A stretch of DNA of 29,754 bases, from contig PCWD01000031.1 in NCBI GenBank assembly GCA_002787255.1, positions 7,141 to 36,894 of the forward strand, read 5' to 3'. The stretch's first letter is position 1; the number at the start of each line of letters is the position of its first letter. The notes beneath the pieces are model-generated. The model searched no databases, was not told where the DNA came from, and saw nothing but the letters and a program-made list of their open reading frames with translations. The position numbers were made by a program, and so were the translations under genes. Below are positions 27,108 through 29,754 of the stretch, one piece after another. This DNA is from Parcubacteria group bacterium CG11_big_fil_rev_8_21_14_0_20_39_14. Lineage in GTDB: Bacteria > Patescibacteriota > Minisyncoccia > Minisyncoccales > GCA-002787255.

Positions 27108-27270
27108 ATATTATGGCGAGGCACTCGCTCGCCTGACGGCTCGCTCGGGCTTACCTGCCCCGTTAGAAATACATAACCCGTCAAATTTTTCAAATTTTGC
27201 AAAGCAAAATTTGACGGCAAAACCCGAGCTATGTTTTTGTATGTATAGGAATTTCTAAATTCCCATACAA
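27108..27270. repeat. Composite repeat region upstream of the aldolase stop
   Basis: This covers most of the rest of the 420-bp gap 26877-27296. It holds GGCGAGG..CTCGCTCGCC blocks, a CCCCGTTAGA arm (27158-27167), a 12-bp stem CCGTCAAATTTT/AAAATTTGACGG (27178-27217), and the hairpin TGTATAGGAATTT/AAATTCCCATACA (27242-27269). The pairing of a CCCCGTTAGA arm with a TATAGGAATTT hairpin is the same as at 22644-22744. Confidence 0.65.
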
Positions 27271-27296
27271 GAATATTGCGCACAACGCATATGTTT

Positions 27297-28541
27297 TCAA
27301 CCTTTTTTATATAACTTTTCCATAAGCTCGGCTGTGCGGCAAACCCCGAGTTTTTCAAACAAAAGATTGAATTTTGCTTCAAGGTTCTCAAGAATCCGGG
27401 ACTTTGTTTCTTGAGGTAAATTCCAAAGTTCCTTTTTGAAAGGACCGAGAGCCTTTTTTCTGGTTCCCATAAAAAATTGTTCATCGGTTTGGTCGGGTTT
27501 TCTTTCCCCGGAGCAGTTTTCCCGGCACCAGTGATACATCTTTTCTTTAAAAAGCTTTGGCAGAGATTCATAAACAATATCCTGAAAGGCGGTTGCTAAA
27601 TGAACTTCTATACACTTTTTCTGGGGAAACATATCAAAATATTTTTCAGGTAGGGTTGAGGCTCCATGCTGAACAGCTCCACCCATTTCGTGCTTTCTCG
27701 CTTCATCGGAGAGTTTTTCCAAGACATCAAGGTCTAATTTCAAAACAGCTCTTGAGCCGTCCGGCAGTATTATGCCGCCATGAGCCGCTCCGGTCTGGAC
27801 GCTGATTTTTATCAGTCCTTTTGTTCCGGCTGGAAGCAGTTTCTGGTACCCCCCCATAAAAGCCTGGAGTTCCTCTGGCGTGCTGTTTTTCCCGCCGATT
27901 TCCCCGATTTCTCCGCCAATTGAAACAGTTAGCCCCCTTGGTTCCAAATTTCGAATAAGTTTGGTAAATTCAGCTGTGCTCGCATAATTGTAATATTGCT
28001 GTTTATCCAAAGTCGGCTCCTCAATCTTCACCAAAGTTGAAGCATCTATGTCTATGTTATAAACTCCGGATTCTATTGAATGGCGGAGCAGGTTTTTTAG
28101 TTCTTCAATCTCATTGGTTTTTTTCTCCTCGTTAAAGAACTTTTCAACTTTAATTTGGAAGTGGTCGCCCTGAACAAAAATCGGTCCTTTATAATTTTCG
28201 GCAACTGCCGCGGCTAAAATAGTTATTGCGTACTCCGGCATTGACTGGTCGGTATATTTGGTTTCTGAGCGAGCCAGCTCAAAGATGCAGGCGCCAACTT
28301 CTTTTTCTTTCATCAGGCGGAAAAGAAGTCGAGCCGTATCAAAAGTTAAAGTTCGGATGTTAATTGCCGGAACAGTGAAACCGCTAATTTCCTCTTTGGC
28401 AAACGCTTCGTAGAGTTTTTGAGTTGAATCAAACCAAATGTTTTTTTTTGCGGCTTCTTTTCTGATTTTTTCAGCCGCTTCGCTACCCTCACTAAAAATC
28501 ATTTTTTTGACAAGAGTTTCAATTTCCATATTATTTTCCAT
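27297..28541 (-). CDS. Class II fructose-bisphosphate aldolase-like protein
   Basis: The 414-residue protein is of the zinc-dependent class II aldolase family, which splits fructose-1,6-bisphosphate to DHAP and glyceraldehyde-3-phosphate. The N-terminal helical part is longer than usual (about 60 residues). The barrel follows with 'EISGFTVPAINIRTLTFDTA', the zinc His in 'PIFVQGDHFQIK', 'GVYNIDIDAS', 'SIGGEIGEIGG', 'GLIKISVQTGAAHGG', and the second His region 'GGAVQHGASTLPEKYF'. The C-terminal ~80 residues with 'WCRENCSGERK' are extra and family-specific. It lies 30 bp downstream of the phosphofructokinase gene on the same strand, so the two form a glycolytic operon. A second in-frame ATG lies 12 bp after the first. 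Confidence 0.85.
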   Translation of the reverse strand: MENNMEIETLVKKMIFSEGSEAAEKIRKEAAKKNIWFDSTQKLYEAFAKEEISGFTVPAINIRTLTFDTARLLFRLMKEKEVGACIFELARSETKYTDQSMPEYAITILAAAVAENYKGPIFVQGDHFQIKVEKFFNEEKKTNEIEELKNLLRHSIESGVYNIDIDASTLVKIEEPTLDKQQYYNYASTAEFTKLIRNLEPRGLTVSIGGEIGEIGGKNSTPEELQAFMGGYQKLLPAGTKGLIKISVQTGAAHGGIILPDGSRAVLKLDLDVLEKLSDEARKHEMGGAVQHGASTLPEKYFDMFPQKKCIEVHLATAFQDIVYESLPKLFKEKMYHWCRENCSGERKPDQTDEQFFMGTRKKALGPFKKELWNLPQETKSRILENLEAKFNLLFEKLGVCRTAELMEKLYKKG

Positions 28542-28571
28542 ATTATTTTTGATATTTTTTAAAAAATAATT

Positions 28572-29588
28572 TTAAAAAAATACTTTTGCCGTCTCATAAA
28601 GGTCTTTATCAATTCTTTTTTGTTCAAGGGCTTTTTCTATCGGAACGTCAATAATTTTGCTGCCATTGATGGCCGCCATTCTGCCGAATTTTTTCTCGGA
28701 AACCAGCTCAATTGCTTTTACTCCGAATCGGGTGGCTAAAATTCTGTCAAAAGCAGTCGGGGAACCGCCCCTCACAATGTGACCAAGATTAATGGCTCTG
28801 GTCTCAATTTTGGTTTTTTCCTTTATGATTTCGGCCAGAATTTCTCCGACTCCGCCCAGAATCACATGGCCGAAAGCGTCCGTTTCCCCCTTTTTGACAA
28901 TATATTTTTCTTCTATTTTTACTCCCTCGGCTATCACTATTATACTAAAATCTCTTCCCTTTTTAACCCTTTTTTCAATGGTTTCACAGATGTCATTGAT
29001 ATCTATTGGTATTTCTGGAATTAAAATAAAGTCCGCTCCGCCGGCCATACCGGCGTAAGTGGCAATCCAACCGACATGCCTGCCCATCACTTCCAGAACT
29101 ATTACGCGGTGATGGGATTCGGCGGTAGGATGAATTTTATCAATAATGTCGCTGGCGGTTTGGACCGCAGTATGAAATCCAATGCAAAAATCGGTTTCTC
29201 CAACATCGTTGTCAATGGTTTTTGGAATGCCAACCACACTTACCTCTTTTGAAATTTTGACTGCCACTCCAAGAGTATCCTCGCCGCCAATGACAATCAA
29301 GGCGTCTAATTTCAATTCTTTGAAATTATTAACCACTTTTTCCAGACCATTTTCAATTTTTGCCGGGTTGGTTCTTGAACTTCCCAAAATCGTCCCGCCT
29401 TTATGCAGAAGTCCTGAAACCTTGTCATAAGTTAAAATTTCGGCCTCGGCCATAAGCATTCCTTTCCAGCCGTTTTTGATTCCAATCATTTCAAATCCCA
29501 GTTGAAAACCCTTTTTAGCCGCCGCTCTTATTGCGGCGTTAAGTCCGGGGCAGTCGCCGCCGCCGGTCAAAATTCCAATTCTTTTCAT
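28572..29588 (-). CDS. pfkA: 6-phosphofructokinase, probably PPi-dependent
   Basis: The 338-residue enzyme phosphorylates fructose-6-phosphate to the 1,6-bisphosphate. Landmarks: 'MKRIGILTGGGDCPGLNAAIRA', 'GTILGSSRTNP', 'VIGGEDTLGVA' (residues 99-109), the catalytic 'PKTIDNDV' (Lys123, Asp126), 'ESHHRVIVLEVMGRHVGWIA' and 'NLGHIVRGGSPTAFDR'. ATP-dependent enzymes have Gly at position 104 and Gly at 124 (E. coli numbering); this one has Asp104 and Lys123 (aligned to 124), the pair of PPi-dependent members such as that of Amycolatopsis. It should therefore use pyrophosphate, making the step reversible (inference from residues). First gene of an operon with the aldolase; no SD is visible. Confidence 0.93.
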   Translation of the reverse strand: MKRIGILTGGGDCPGLNAAIRAAAKKGFQLGFEMIGIKNGWKGMLMAEAEILTYDKVSGLLHKGGTILGSSRTNPAKIENGLEKVVNNFKELKLDALIVIGGEDTLGVAVKISKEVSVVGIPKTIDNDVGETDFCIGFHTAVQTASDIIDKIHPTAESHHRVIVLEVMGRHVGWIATYAGMAGGADFILIPEIPIDINDICETIEKRVKKGRDFSIIVIAEGVKIEEKYIVKKGETDAFGHVILGGVGEILAEIIKEKTKIETRAINLGHIVRGGSPTAFDRILATRFGVKAIELVSEKKFGRMAAINGSKIIDVPIEKALEQKRIDKDLYETAKVFF

Positions 29589-29608
29589 GCAATATGATGC
29601 TAAAATCT

Positions 29609-29674
29609 ACGAATTTTATGCGAATGATACAAATATGCCACTATATTTATATTTATTCGCATACCCCGTTAGAA
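29609..29674. repeat. Partial phased repeat and CCCCGTTAGA arm upstream of pfkA
   Basis: ACGAAT 29609 and GCGAAT 29620 (11 bp apart), with inverse ATTCGC at 29655-29660 directly followed by ATACCCCGTTAGA. It looks like a decayed copy of the phased element next to a single arm of the CCCCGTTAGA repeat. Confidence 0.5.
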
Positions 29675-29682
29675 GTCTGGAA

Positions 29683-29710
29683 GAAAAAAATTTATCAATA
29701 AATTTTTTTC
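29683..29710. repeat. 28-bp perfect AT-rich palindrome upstream of pfkA
   Basis: GAAAAAAATTTAT, CA, ATAAATTTTTTTC: a 13-bp stem with a 2-base centre, about 100 bp before pfkA. With T-runs on both sides it could be a terminator for a gene beyond the window, or an operator. Confidence 0.6.
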
Positions 29711-29754
29711 AAATCCTAATTAACTTCCTGCTTGCTTGTATTTTGTTTTTTAAG

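Noticed and set aside
27092..27577. 161-codon minus-strand frame overlapping the aldolase C-terminus
   Set aside because: Its first half is the antisense-frame shadow of the aldolase gene and the rest is translated repeat DNA.

Overview
The window is an AT-rich stretch of a bacterial chromosome that most resembles a member of the Candidate Phyla Radiation (Patescibacteria, probably a Parcubacteria-type lineage). This placement is inferred from gene content: an alpha2 glycyl-tRNA synthetase, a DUF5652-type small membrane protein, an LCP protein beside a glycan cluster, a surface metalloprotease with C-terminal 'KVY..ENGKKRWI' repeats, and a PPi-type phosphofructokinase next to a class II aldolase. 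Many start codons lack a clear Shine-Dalgarno sequence. I saw no rRNA, tRNA, prophage, classical IS or CRISPR array.

Layout. 1-6.9 kb (+): a membrane-anchored surface protein, glyS, a dodecin-like protein, an M16 peptidase, an AI-2E/PerM-type membrane protein and rsmI, ending in a bidirectional terminator. 6.9-9.1 kb (-): an AstE/AspA-type zinc hydrolase and a SIMPL-domain protein. 9.2-11.8 kb (+): a heat-shock unit with promoter, CIRCE operator, groES, groEL and a strong terminator. 11.9-20.4 kb (+): a surface-glycan cluster of three GT2 glycosyltransferases, one GT4, an O-antigen-ligase-type polymerase/ligase, a TIM-barrel protein and an LCP protein, interrupted by a GxxExxY gene. 20.4-23.8 kb (+): a four-helix-bundle (S23-type) gene, an S41 protease, rplI, a repeat-dense region, a DUF5652-type protein and a small P-loop kinase. 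23.8-26.9 kb: the surface metalloprotease, a short minus-strand gene with consensus promoter, RBS and terminator, and an AbiEii-type nucleotidyltransferase with a small partner. 26.9-29.6 kb (-): repeat-dense DNA with a possible gene remnant, then aldolase and phosphofructokinase.

The most striking content is a system of short palindromic repeat elements filling most intergenic gaps and entering coding regions. One class is built of 6-bp words (GCGAAT, GCRAAT, CAGCGT, ACGAAT, perhaps GCGCTA) spaced 10-12 bp apart, about one helical turn. Typically four words per arm are mirrored by four inverted words in the other arm. In two gene-less copies the mirror is exact to the base (3638-3725: 11-11-11; 19460-19539: 10-12-10). 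The same arms, as a 49-bp inverted repeat, bracket the GxxExxY PD-(D/E)XK nuclease-like gene (17795-18345), which looks like an 'autonomous' unit with the gene-less copies as its MITE-like derivatives. A second class uses roughly 7-bp words (AATTTAG, AAATCCA) and brackets the four-helix-bundle gene in the same way. In-frame copies lie inside glyS, rsmI, two GT2 genes and the ligase gene, where they appear to add peptide insertions, much like Rickettsia palindromic elements. The mobile-element interpretation is inference; the repeats, spacings and symmetry are read directly.
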